DNA from: Emmonsiellopsis sp. PD_33
Taxonomy: Eukaryota; Ascomycota; Eurotiomycetes; Onygenales; Ajellomycetaceae
NCBI GenBank assembly: GCA_032988165.1
Contig: JANTQF010000134.1
Coordinates: forward strand, 23,762 to 87,761
Reading direction: 5' to 3'
Length of the DNA: 64,000 bases
Part shown: positions 47,305 to 57,605 of the stretch, in pieces
Position numbering within the stretch: position 1 is the first letter of the stretch
Layout of the letters: every line of letters begins with the position of its first letter
Position numbers and translations under genes: made by a program
The notes under the pieces: model-generated
Told to the model about the DNA's origin: nothing
Databases searched by the model: none
Seen by the model: the letters and a program-made list of their open reading frames with translations, nothing else

Positions 47305-48633
47305 CTATTCCAAGCGAAACGAAGCGTGGCGTCCCAGAGGCTCAATAAGTTCTCCAGCAACCCAGTCGAGGACCTCATTATCCACAGCCATGGGGGCATC
47401 CTCGAGCTTTCTCGAGAGATGGTTGGTGATAACCCGTTGGAGTTGCCTCGAGTTCGGTTCGTAAACGATATTGTTGAAATCGTCAAACGAGGTGGCAGCC
47501 TCAGCGTTATCCAGAATATGATTATATTCGTCCTTCGCAAATAGATACGGGAAGAACCCGAGAAGTGAATCAACAACACGGTCAAGGTAGGCATTCACCT
47601 GGTGTTCTGTAATAGGGATAATGTCGACGTTGGATGGGGTGGCATGCAGAGTGCGGGAGTGTATGACTGGTTTATAGTCGTCCGTGTGCATAGTGCGAAT
47701 GCCATTAATATAGGCCATAAACAATTGTTTGTCAAGATCGACAACGTCAGGGCTATGTTCGCTAGGATCGTAGTCTTTTTGGTTCACACTATATACCTCG
47801 AAGGTGGCGTGCTCTGAAGCATGCATAAGATGGGCTTGTTCATGGAAGGTCATTTCTGGTTCCGCCCCATTATCGTAATTTTCGTCCCTTCTAGGGATTA
47901 TGCGTACGTCGTCCTTCAAGCTGAAGCGAACAGAATTAACAAAATGGATAAAGGAGCCCTCGTAGTCTGAATCGGCATCTATGATAGAAACAGGGTCAGC
48001 AATTGATACGAGTCGGGGAGTTCGATTACTATGAGCTATGTACGTACCTCCTCCATCCTCGGATTCTTCGTACTCGTCGTACTCGTCATACTCGTCAGAC
48101 CAAGCGGATTCGTCGTCCTCGGAATCGTCTTCCATGCTTCCATCGTCGTCATCATCAGGATCAGAACCAGCTTCATATCCGTCTTTGTCTTCGATATCAA
48201 TTTTCATTGCAAAATGAAACCCACTTGGCTTTTGCGAAATTATTGGGTTCTTTAAAATGGACTTGAGGCGGGGAGGGACCTGCGTTGGAGAAGGGCAGGC
48301 TGACGATATTGGAGTAGACAGCTCTAACATTCCAGAGGTCGGAGAAGATGTAGCATGGCTGTCAAAGGTTGAAGAAGATTCAGGGGTAAAGAATTCGCTG
48401 TGATCCGGAATCGAACCTGGACACGCTGGGCGAACGTCGTCGACCTTGGTCGCAACAACTAAACACGATTCTGCAAGTATTTCTGGCTGGGACTTCATCC
48501 TGTGAGATTCACAGGAGCCTCTCCAGTCCGCGGATAATAATCTAATTCCGGGTGCACAGCGCAGGACGACGGTGGAGGATACAGGGGTAGGCATAGCTTC
48601 AGTCGAGGCTCGCTTGAGTTCAGGATTCGCCAT
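47305..48633 (-). CDS. Acidic protein of unknown function
   Basis: Exons are 48633..48048 and 47978..47305 (419 residues). Intron 47979..48047 has a GTACGT donor, GCTGAC branch site and CATAG acceptor. Its 69 nt contain no stop, so the frame is also open if it is retained. The start MANPELKRASTEAMPTPV is chosen because the frame upstream (to 49002) lacks protein-like composition. Residues 1-150 are Ser/Pro-rich, with PPRLKSILKNP. About 165-195 is a strongly acidic block (DPDDDDDGSMEDDSEDDESA and DEYDEYDEYEES). The remainder looks folded: FVNSVRFSLKDDVRIIP, LDKQLFMAYINGIRTMH, HQVNAYLDRVVDSLLGFFPY and WVAGELIEPLGRH. I recognise no family; a conserved fungal hypothetical protein is the best description. 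Confidence 0.75.
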   Translation of the reverse strand: MANPELKRASTEAMPTPVSSTVVLRCAPGIRLLSADWRGSCESHRMKSQPEILAESCLVVATKVDDVRPACPGSIPDHSEFFTPESSSTFDSHATSSPTSGMLELSTPISSACPSPTQVPPRLKSILKNPIISQKPSGFHFAMKIDIEDKDGYEAGSDPDDDDDGSMEDDSEDDESAWSDEYDEYDEYEESEDGGGTYIAHSNRTPRLVSIADPVSIIDADSDYEGSFIHFVNSVRFSLKDDVRIIPRRDENYDNGAEPEMTFHEQAHLMHASEHATFEVYSVNQKDYDPSEHSPDVVDLDKQLFMAYINGIRTMHTDDYKPVIHSRTLHATPSNVDIIPITEHQVNAYLDRVVDSLLGFFPYLFAKDEYNHILDNAEAATSFDDFNNIVYEPNSRQLQRVITNHLSRKLEDAPMAVDNEVLDWVAGELIEPLGRHASFRLE

Positions 48634-51600
48634 TTTTCGGAGGGGGAATAGTCGAGAAATCGAGACAAGGGTTTGCGAATCTCGAGAGTTCACCAAGGAA
48701 TGGCTGATGGCGAGGTTTGGTTCTGCTTTCCGTATAAGGTGTCCCAACGACGGTCTTTCGTAGCGACAGACAAGAACGACAGGACGAAGGATGGCAGAAA
48801 TAGAGAACAGCAAAGGATTGTACAGATAGAAAGAACAGAAAATGCAAGACGAGACTCTGACAGCACGCCGCCGGGCGGGGTCTTGAGGGCGGGGAACGGA
48901 GGAGATAGAACAGCAATTTGAGAAGGTGAATGATGTGGGTGGGGACTTCCCCCGACACGATGAGAGGACATTTTGGCTCTGGGAAACAACAGAGTTGTTC
49001 ACAGAAAGACAACCAGACCAGACGAGGTCGAGTTGCTATACATATTCACTGGTTTCAGAGAGGGGTATCTTTTTTGGTAAAATGAGCTGTTGGGTGGCTG
49101 GGAAATGGAGTGAATATCATAAAGAGGGGAAATCGCCTGGAGGAACAGCAGGCTCAGGTTTGCCTGCTCGTGTAATATATATCTTCTCTCAGTGAATCGC
49201 AATCTAGATCGCTGGTATCGACAATCGTTGTGATAGCAATGTCGAGGGGAAGTTCTAGGCCTCTCCGTGGGGTGAAATAAGGCGGGTTGTCTCCGTTATC
49301 GTTTGAGAGAAGGATACCCTCCATTCACTGTTTCTTCGAAGAGCGATGCTAATCCAAGGCAACCTCTTTGTGGGGAGACTGATCAAAGACCAGACAATAG
49401 CGATTCTCTCCGGTGTCTCGGTTACTCGCTCGTGGACGCGACGGATTCGAGGGAGTGGATAGGATCGATCGGACGGCAGAGGGTTTGGCGGGTTCGTCGA
49501 GGCAGTTTGTGGCGGATGGCAGGGTAAATAAGACGGCTTGGTAGTTGAGTGAGGATTTCAGGTTTGGGGAGGGGAGGAGGGGTTGGTCGCGCGATGTCCG
49601 GTCTTGACATCACTTGCGATGCTGACTGATGTTCGTGTTGGGCTGCGGATGAGGCTCATACAGAGGCTTACGCAGATTGGTACGGAGCTTGAAACTTTCA
49701 AGCACTATTTGGCAGTCCACGTGACTATATATGGTAATTCCGCGGTAAGTCCCGTGTATTTTTAATCTTTGGCGGCTAAAATTGGACCTGGTGCCTGACG
49801 ACGTCATTTTTCCCGGTCCTTCGAGAAATATCAAGCATCCGCTGGCAGCAAGGAGGTTGACGAGGTTGGCGATATTCTGTATCTAACTTCCATTCCCTGA
49901 CTTGGTAGACCTAGGTGTGCTCTTGAAGGAACATCATGCCAATCTGAAACACAATCCATCTCAACAAAGCCCAGCAAAAATATATTTCTGTATCATTCCA
50001 TGGGGAACATTTCAGCCCTCCCCATGAGTTTCAGCATCCATATTTGTTCAACTCTTAATCTGGGCTGGATGGGACTGGAATCGCATTCCCTTCAGTACCT
50101 TCTTCCAGAGGTCCATTTTTATACGGGATACATTTTAATTGCCCCAAGTTCAAAAGAAGGCCCATCATATTGAGCCTCCCTCGCTGCGGTTTATTTTATA
50201 TTTATCGTCCAGGCGTTCAAAGCATCTGGTATGATGTTTAATATCACTACCTCCTATGTGCATACCAAATTGTCGATCGACAGTTCCAGGGGGTGAGACT
50301 GTCCATATGTACACTTGGGCCCTACACATGTAACTACAGAAATCCCAAATGCAAGGTCTCAGATCATGGCGTTGAACAAGCTTCGTGGATCCACACAGCC
50401 TACGCTTCGTCTGCGGCGTGGTGTGCACTAGATATTGCTATATAAGGCGTACAGAGAAGTCTAGGTGTCGATATAAGCAAGATAAATATAAAAGCCTAGG
50501 TTGATCTGCTTGGGGTGGCTCTGCCGCTCAGACTGTGGAGCGACATGATGCAGTGCAGTGTAATTATACAACGCAGGGTTGTTTTGGCAGCACGTCCATA
50601 TATAGGGCAACCATGCATGCACATGTACAATGTACGTCTAATCTGGGCAATAATGCCTCCTGTACCGTCTCTGGTCAGGCCTGGCCTTATTTTCATGCCC
50701 CGCCTTCTCCTTAACCCCTCCCCTCCCAGTCACCGATGTCTCCCATCGTGTGGAGGATGCCGATGGGCGGTTTGAGGCGGGGCAGTTCATGGGGGGATTA
50801 CATAATCAGGAGAACAAAGACGAACCCCCAACGTCAAAGTTTTCTCGTCCTCACAAAGACCTGACACAAAACACTCCTATTATTCTTATCACCGGTCTCT
50901 GGCCCGGTATTATGCCCAGAGGCCCGACTGACATCATCCTCTAGTTGGTCTTACCACCCACTCGGTACCATTGTTGTCAATATGCGCTCCGGTCAGCCGT
51001 GGTTGGTCCCTCGTGGCCGGAGATAAGTGCCTCATTTCATCTTGCTTAATGTTCCGGCACGCCATGCTAGCCTTTTCGAATGGCTGGTGCGTTTAAGCTT
51101 GAATAGCTTTTTATTCATGCGATCGCCAGGTGCATACGGTATATAAATATTACGCCTTGGAAGAGATCATCTACGCCTAGTTATTATTCTCCTAGCCTGG
51201 AGACAAAGGATCTACATGGCGGCGAATATCGGCCTTCTTTGTTGATTGTTGAACTGGGATATAGACAATCGCATCAAATGGCCGCCGCCTGGGCCTGAAA
51301 TATGAACCATCTCTGGCTGATGAGTTTGGATTGCATTCCCAATGCTGGAAATGCAATGGAAATGCAATGACGGACACCACAACGTGCTCCTTTCCAACTG
51401 TAGCACTTTAACCGCGTGGATGTTGAGCCTCAGCATACATACTATCCGACTACTCACATTGAGAAGGGTCTCGCCCAAAACACCATCTTGTGCTCCCGGG
51501 TTCCAGAGAACTCAAATTCAGTAGAGAGATAAACCTCTCGAATAGGCTCGATTGATCAGGCACCGTTGGCCTCTAATTGAACCATGTTTCCTGACTTTTC

Positions 51601-52643
51601 AGTGGAGACCCAACGCGGTCATCTGGCTTCTCCTCTGCACCACAATACCCCCCCCCTCCGCAAATCAAATCGATGAAAAGACTATTTCCCTGGAACTCTT
51701 TACGTATCCCCGTCGTTGTAACTTGCCCTTTTGGACGGTCAACAATTACCTCATATGGCTTCAATTGCCTTTCCTTTCTCAGAGATACAGCTCACCTCTG
51801 CAATGTATTAGCTAACAACCGTTGGATATATTCCAAATTTACCCCAAAATATACTATTTTAGAATGCAGCTCGAGAATTTTGAGCCTGCATAAGGATTTC
51901 ACTGTCCTTCATTGGACCCCGTTTTGTACCACGGTGGGGGATATGTTCTTGAAGATAAGGATATTTATAATTTTCCGTTCGTTCGACAAGCATTACCCTT
52001 GAAATCAGGAGATCCGAGTTAAAGTTTGTAGGGGGCTTTGTTTTTTCCCTCTTGATGACCCTGATTTCCTTTGTTATCGATGGCCCATAAACCATAACGG
52101 CTTTCCATCCACGGTATTGGTCTTGCACCTGGGTCTCGATGCCACTGCACGTCCTTCTAACATGTCAAAAATACTCTCTCACAGCCCAAGGCCTATGTCG
52201 GGCCCACAGTGGCACAGCGACGGATGTCTGACGGTGAGTTTTATAATGGTCGATCCGCTTCTTGACGGCTTCTTCTGCTTCTAGTTTTAGATCATAAAAC
52301 CCGCACTCCCTTTTCTCTCTCCCCCCATCCCTCCTTCTCTTCTGAATAAGGTGCAAAAAGCCCCTTGTCTTCAAACGAAGCCCGCAATTCCAGACGACCA
52401 ACCGAAATCCATCTGCGGAGTTGTAGCTGGGGGAACGGCTTGACATTTTTAAACACCATTCTTTGACTGTTTGGAATTTCTGCTTTGTTTGTTTGATATT
52501 CTGCTATATGAGTGGTATTCTCACCCCGTGAGCTCTCAACTGGTCCTCAGGTCCTTTGTTATAGACAGTTGTACTTTACAAGGTAAATATCAAGTGTTGG
52601 TTCTCTCCACACACTGCCCTACCTTCCCCTTGGATCTGTACAA
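48634..52643. other. Long intergenic region upstream of wetA
   Basis: About 4 kb. Upstream of wetA a long regulatory region is plausible. Apart from the possible small ORF at 52165-52446, nothing protein-like, no RNA gene and no clear repeat is seen. Confidence 0.45.
52165..52446 (-). CDS. Possible small protein, unknown
   Basis: A 93-codon ATG-initiated frame, Arg/Lys-rich, beginning MSSRSPSYNSADGFRLVVWN and ending WARHRPWAVREYF. It is uninterrupted but without any family resemblance. It lies about 235 bases upstream of wetA on the opposite strand, so it could be chance or lie antisense to the wetA leader. Confidence 0.22.
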   Translation of the reverse strand: MSSRSPSYNSADGFRLVVWNCGLRLKTRGFLHLIQKRRRDGGREKRECGFYDLKLEAEEAVKKRIDHYKTHRQTSVAVPLWARHRPWAVREYF

Positions 52644-52769
52644 ATGAGCGTTTTCTGCCCCGCCCCCATTGCTAATTATCATGTCGAGCAGGTGGTGGAG
52701 TATTTTGATGAAAACGGCCGACAAAGCCCCTGCGAGGATTTTGTACTCGATCGATCATTCGTTCCATGA
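52644..52769 (+). promoter_or_regulatory. Overlapping upstream ORF of wetA (41 codons)
   Basis: Begins with ATG in favourable context (ACAAATGA), 37 bases before the wetA start and in another frame. It runs MSVFCPAPIANYHVEQVVEY and on to a stop at 52767-52769, inside wetA codons 29-30. An overlapping uORF would force ribosomes past the wetA start. Translation control is an inference, and depends on the transcript start lying upstream. Confidence 0.5.
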
Positions 52770-54399
52770 CATGTTTACTCAACAAGCTAATATGCAAACT
52801 TTGCATGACGCTACCGACAAAGAAGCACACTACTCGTGTGGTGTCGACGTCCTCTTTGATGCAGGAACACCCTGTAAAACAGGTGGCGAGTTGCAGACTC
52901 TCAATATGCGCCATGATCTTCTATCCTTTCATCCAGACGCAGCTATGGCCATCAACGATGGACACAATTTTATACCCGGTTATAACTATTCGCAATTCGG
53001 AGATCCTTGTCCTGATTTGACGGTTGTGTTTCAAGATTCCAAGGATACCGGCATATATACATCTTCACCAACGTCCTCTACTCGGAAGACATACAAGAAC
53101 AGCCCATCCGCTACAAACAGAGTTCGTCATCAGGAACTAAATTCCCACAGAAGATCAATTCAAAAACAAAATCATCAGCTGGACCAGATGCACTCGTCAA
53201 TACACACAAGCTCGACAATGGCGTATCAACACCCGTGGCCGAATCGATTTCAGAACTTCAATATACATGCTTCAGATGACCGCTCCGCGCTCTCATCATC
53301 ATCGCTAAGATTCGACCAACATGATGGCATGCCGCGGCTCGTTGGGCACGTTGATGCGCTCCCAAACCACCATTCTATCAGTAACCCTAGATACGAATTC
53401 AATCATCAACAACCCGCACCCGTCTCACCACCTACCTCAGATCACACTTTGAGGACAACATACATGGATCAACACACATCGACGGCGCCCTCAAGCCCTA
53501 GCCACTCTCCGCCCACCCATATATTACGCTCCCAGACTTCAGAAGACTCTTCAATGTCTTCATGGAATACCGAGCCAACTGATACAACCACCTTCCATTA
53601 CTCCCCGGAGCTCCAAACCCATGATAGCCAAACCTGGTGGTCGCCATCACCAGTCCCGAATAGGGAGTTGCAGTCTTATTCCCAGAGCACATACCCGCCA
53701 CTAGTCATGGCACCAGTACCCCAAAGGCCAAACCACCCAACTCGGGTACTCCAGAATGGCCTGGTTATGCATCTTGACCAATCCTCGCATATGTCTTCTA
53801 TTATGGATCCTCCGCTTCCCAACACGACAGTTTCCTGTGCTGACCATATGGGACTTACATCATATCCGTCACTTACGCCAGCGCGGGATCAAAGACCACA
53901 TACCTCTCCATTTGAGGACTCCAACCAACGCCAATGCACACCTCCATCCCACGCCCACTCGGTTTCCCCTGCCAACATTGGATCCCCAGGAATGCCCCTG
54001 AGAGCCACATCTACCAACCCAACCCACCGTTCACCAAAGACAAAGCAGCAACTGAGCCTACATTACCAGCAACAACAACAACAACATCGACGAAGCCACA
54101 TCCGCAAACCTTCCCACCTCTCTGGGAATTCCATGAGAGGAACAAAACCAACCCCTATAACACCCAATAACACACCAAACCCAATTGGCAAAGCGCCAAT
54201 GAGCGTCTCGTTTGTAAACTTTACTCCCGAAGACAGCCAAAAGCTCCTGACGGGGGTCGCGCCAAGCGGGAGCTCAAAGACCAAGGCGAGACGAGAACAA
54301 GAGGCGCGCGAGAAAAGGCGCAAACTCAGCGAGGCAGCTTTGCTTGCTGTTAGAAGGGCTGGCGGTGATGTTGAAGCCTTGGAAGCAGTTTTCTGCTGA
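52681..54399 (+). CDS. wetA: WetA, conidial maturation regulator
   Basis: Late regulator of asexual sporulation, acting after BrlA and AbaA to drive spore-wall completion, trehalose build-up and dormancy. Intronless, 572 residues from ATG 52681. The N-terminal DHSFHDMFTQQANMQ (29-43) corresponds to the DHSFNDLFNQYVNM segment near the start of Aspergillus WetA. The middle is Ser/Pro/Gln/His-rich and probably disordered, with a short glutamine run (QQQQQQ). The C-terminal signature is intact: SVSFVNFTPEDSQKLLTGVA, then PSGSSKTKARREQEAREKRR, ending RRAGGDVEALEAVF. This is the most conserved, DNA-binding-associated part of the family. About 28 residues precede DHSF, against about 6 in Aspergillus, so a later start (Met 10, MKTADK) or an unseen 5' exon is possible. 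Confidence 0.9.
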   Translation: MSSRWWSILMKTADKAPARILYSIDHSFHDMFTQQANMQTLHDATDKEAHYSCGVDVLFDAGTPCKTGGELQTLNMRHDLLSFHPDAAMAINDGHNFIPGYNYSQFGDPCPDLTVVFQDSKDTGIYTSSPTSSTRKTYKNSPSATNRVRHQELNSHRRSIQKQNHQLDQMHSSIHTSSTMAYQHPWPNRFQNFNIHASDDRSALSSSSLRFDQHDGMPRLVGHVDALPNHHSISNPRYEFNHQQPAPVSPPTSDHTLRTTYMDQHTSTAPSSPSHSPPTHILRSQTSEDSSMSSWNTEPTDTTTFHYSPELQTHDSQTWWSPSPVPNRELQSYSQSTYPPLVMAPVPQRPNHPTRVLQNGLVMHLDQSSHMSSIMDPPLPNTTVSCADHMGLTSYPSLTPARDQRPHTSPFEDSNQRQCTPPSHAHSVSPANIGSPGMPLRATSTNPTHRSPKTKQQLSLHYQQQQQQHRRSHIRKPSHLSGNSMRGTKPTPITPNNTPNPIGKAPMSVSFVNFTPEDSQKLLTGVAPSGSSKTKARREQEAREKRRKLSEAALLAVRRAGGDVEALEAVFC

Positions 54400-56355
54400 G
54401 GGGAACCTAACAATTCCTTTGAGAGTTTTTATTTATGATTATGTGCACATGAGGATTTAAGGTAGCAGCGCGATATAGATAAAGGGTTATTTGATTTTCC
54501 TTTACCTTTTTTTTTTGTTTCTCTTTCATTTCCTCCCTCCACCCCAGTCCCCCCAACATCTCCAACTTATTTACGTCAACTATAGGTACAAGTCATCATC
54601 CCACTTTCAACCTACCTGGGAGTTATATATTTGCAAATAACGGATTCCACGGCGTTTGCTGCGTGATTTTTTTTTCTGTTGCTTTCTGGGCCTAGTTGTG
54701 TTGTGTTGTGCTGCCTCTTCTTGTTTTTTTTTTTACATGGCGTTGTTAACTACATACTTGTCTCTCCTTTCGCATTTTCCTAATCCAGTGAATAGTGTGG
54801 GATTTTTCTCTAACAATACCTCTCCTCATGGACAGCTAGCATGTAAAACGGGGGGGCGAGGCATACCACTTTATTATAGAATATAGAGCATAGAATATAG
54901 AAATATTATTATTCATTTATTATATATATCCTTGCTTATCACCGGAAAATCTCTCTCTCTCTCTCTCTTTTTTTTTCTTCTCAAACTAACATTTCTATAC
55001 GATCTCATACGCAGTTACCCTTTCTTTTTTCATTGTTAAACAATTTGTACTCCCCTCGTCCTCCCACCAGCGCCATGAAACGCATCCATGAACAAACACA
55101 TTAACTCCCAGTCACGTTATTTTGCGGGAGTCAGTTCCGAACTTTCCAGCTCCGATTATTTTTTTTATTATAATGATTATTTTATTTCCGAAAAGGAAGA
55201 AAAAGAAAAATACATACGACATAGTATTTAACATACGATGCATAGAGCTTCCAAAGTATGGACGAACGCCTCCATTCTGTTTCCCACCCCACAATTCCAG
55301 CGAGCACTGCAGTTCGACCCTCTAATGAATGAGAAAGCTCATGTATATGCGGTGAGATATGGTTCGAGCTTCGGGAGGGGGGCAGCAGGAGCAGAGGAAT
55401 TGAAACCCAACCCACACATTGTTCCCTGGCTTTATGTGGTTCTGCATATATATAACCTAACCAACTGGACGGTGCATGAATGTTGCATACGTTGGTAGTT
55501 AACTAAGCATGTAATCTTGGCTGTGCATGGCCTCGTTTCCTTTTCCTTTCTTCCCTCCTATTATTGTTGTCTTGCTGTGCGAAATCTTTTCCTCCTTGGA
55601 AGGGACAGCGTGGGGGCAAAAAAGAATCATAAATAGGTATGTACTATTTTTTTTTAATTTTCTCTTGAAAGGCACGTCTATGTATAACCCAATGCTTCGA
55701 AACCGCCTCCTGGGATATATTTATCATGATGTCCTACACGCATGACACTGGTCACGAAGAGAACGTGACACATATACTTGGATCCCGGCGAATGTAACTG
55801 CCTCTGGGGAATATGGATATTGGGGTGCACTCAGTGGGCTGCTCCGATGTATGATGGTTTGAGCGAGCGCGCCGCAGCGGAAAGGAAACCCGAAATATAA
55901 AGAAGACGACAGATTCCTGTTGCGCCACTTTGATAATGAATAGTATACAATGAGTAATATACAATAAATTTTGTGATGTAAATGAAGTAAATTGCCAGAT
56001 AATCCAAGCGCTTGGGCCCGAAATTTTCCTAATCGAGCAGCGGAGCAGATGGCGCAAAGGTATGGGTATAAAGCAAGGGACCACATCCACTATTGCTTCA
56101 ACGCGTGTTCCATAGGGCATTTATTGGTAGGATTCAAGTCGGCATCAAGAGTGCAGCAATATAACCGGCGCATGTAAGCCTGGCTGCAAGGAATGGCCAA
56201 TAGAGTACCCATGGGTTGGATCAAGGCGAACCACTGCGCTGGGTGAACACTAACAGTGCATCAGAGGCGCGGAGAGTCCGGTGTTTCTCGAATAGTGTCA
56301 CTGGGGTCCCATCAAGCACTTTAGCAATAACACGCTCAACTTCTTCCATTCGCGA
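54400..56355. other. Intergenic, convergent
   Basis: About 2 kb between wetA and the NDUFAF2-like gene, both 3' ends. Poly-T tracts and a CT dinucleotide run (54951-54967). No gene recognised. Confidence 0.5.
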
Positions 56356-57121
56356 TTATCTTTGTTTCGGGGCGGGCGACCACGAATCGGGTTGCCATTT
56401 CTCGCTTGGTCCGCCTGTCTCTCTCGCCCAAGGAGTCTTCTTCCCCTTGCCTTGCTGTTTAAGTTCGGACTCGGTGCCAATCGCACTGTGTACGCCTTCC
56501 TCGCTCTCAGGGTGACCAGCCGCTGTTGGTGGATGTGAAGCGCTGTGAGGTCGTGTTGCAGGTCCTAGCTGGTGTGCCTGTGGTCTGTCGAGGAAGGAGG
56601 GTTTGCTAGCCCATCTTTCATCTGCGGCTTTGGCAAGGTATTTCATGCGCTCTTGTCGAATCAGCTCGTTTTGCTGTTCCTCAATCGTGGGGGGGTTCTC
56701 TCGAACGTAGCGAAGCCATTGGTGCCATTGTGCTACAGATACCACTGCTGTTAGCAAGAGCCATAGTATGGAGGTATTTTCTGGGACTGCTAGGCTGTAA
56801 AGGGGTCTCTGGATTTGATTCCAATAAATGTCATATCGTAGACTTACGCGAGACTTTGACATCAGAGAGGTGTGTTCCTGGATTGTATTTTACAATGCGC
56901 CGGAACCGTCCTGCATTGAGAGCATCTTTGAATTCCCAGAAAGTATTCCCAGCCAGATCAGAACCTATAGAGTGTCAACAGAATCCTTTCCGCTCGGTAG
57001 CACCGCTAATAATCGCGTAGATATGAAGGCTTGGTCGGGGAAGCATACCGGCGAGAAACGACTTGCGCCAAGGGAGCTTCAGGCTTTTCCATTTGAACCA
57101 GAGGCTATTGATGGGGCTCAT
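56356..57121 (-). CDS. Complex I assembly factor, NDUFAF2 (B17.2-like)
   Basis: Mitochondrial factor of the NDUFA12/B17.2L family, which helps add the peripheral arm of NADH:ubiquinone oxidoreductase. Exons are 57121..57049, 56964..56848 and 56732..56356, 188 residues. Introns are 84 and 115 nt with GTATGC and GTAAGT donors, both phase 1. Splicing restores MSPINSLWFKWKSLKLPWRK then FLA-GSDLAGNTFWEF, RFRRIVKYNPGTHLSDVKVS and PQWHQWLRYVRENPPTIEEQ. The GxDxxGNxFWE and QWHxWLRxxRxxPPTxEE positions are family hallmarks. The C-terminal 75 residues are Pro/Gly/Ser-rich and poorly conserved in fungi. Without splicing, the last exon appears as a frame starting MSKSRVSLRY, which is intronic. It is divergent from the calponin-homology gene with 484 bases between starts. 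Confidence 0.88.
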
Positions 57122-57605
57122 GGTTATGACCCAGAGGAAACAGACATATTCCAGCTAAAGGGTACTTGTAGCGGGCTTCGGTGAAGGCTTATTGTGGCCT
57201 GGCGGTGGAGGAGGGAAGAGTTGTGGCCACCGAAAGTCAGGCCAACCGAGGGCATCGAGGGCAATCGGGCCAACTTTGTGGCGGAGCGAGGGCATCGCTG
57301 CAATGTGGAATCCGCCAACGTCGTCATTTCTCCCTCCGCAACCCCTCCGACCCGCCCAATGGACAACACTCGACACCGCAGCGCGCCGCACTCAACAACT
57401 AGAACCCGCCCAGCTATATATCTGTTCCATACTGTCTCCTGTCGTCGATAAATGAGCTGCATTTGCCGCAGTTACGGGACCCTGGATGTATCTGCGCTGA
57501 CACCCGGAACCGCCGCGTCTCTAATCTTCTATCCTGAACAGCCAGCACCCATCCAACTCGCGCGCCGATAGCCTGTAACGCCACAGATAATTCTATCCTT
57601 CTGTC
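57122..57605. promoter_or_regulatory. Divergent promoter region
   Basis: 484 bases between start codons of the NDUFAF2-like (-) and calponin-homology (+) genes. No clear TATA box. Confidence 0.5.

Noticed and set aside
48405..48430. tRNA-like B-box (GGTTCGATTCC) on the minus strand
   Set aside because: It is inside the coding frame of the acidic protein (PGSIPDHS) and no acceptor stem or A-box can be matched.
48634..49002. N-terminal extension of the acidic protein to 49002
   Set aside because: The extension is Ser/Leu/Cys-rich like a reversed non-coding leader. The ATG at 48633 begins protein-like sequence.
56848..56964. Apparent one-base frameshift in the NDUFAF2-like second exon
   Set aside because: Rereading the bases at 56,935-56,950 gave three A residues, not four; the exon is 117 nt and the frame is intact.
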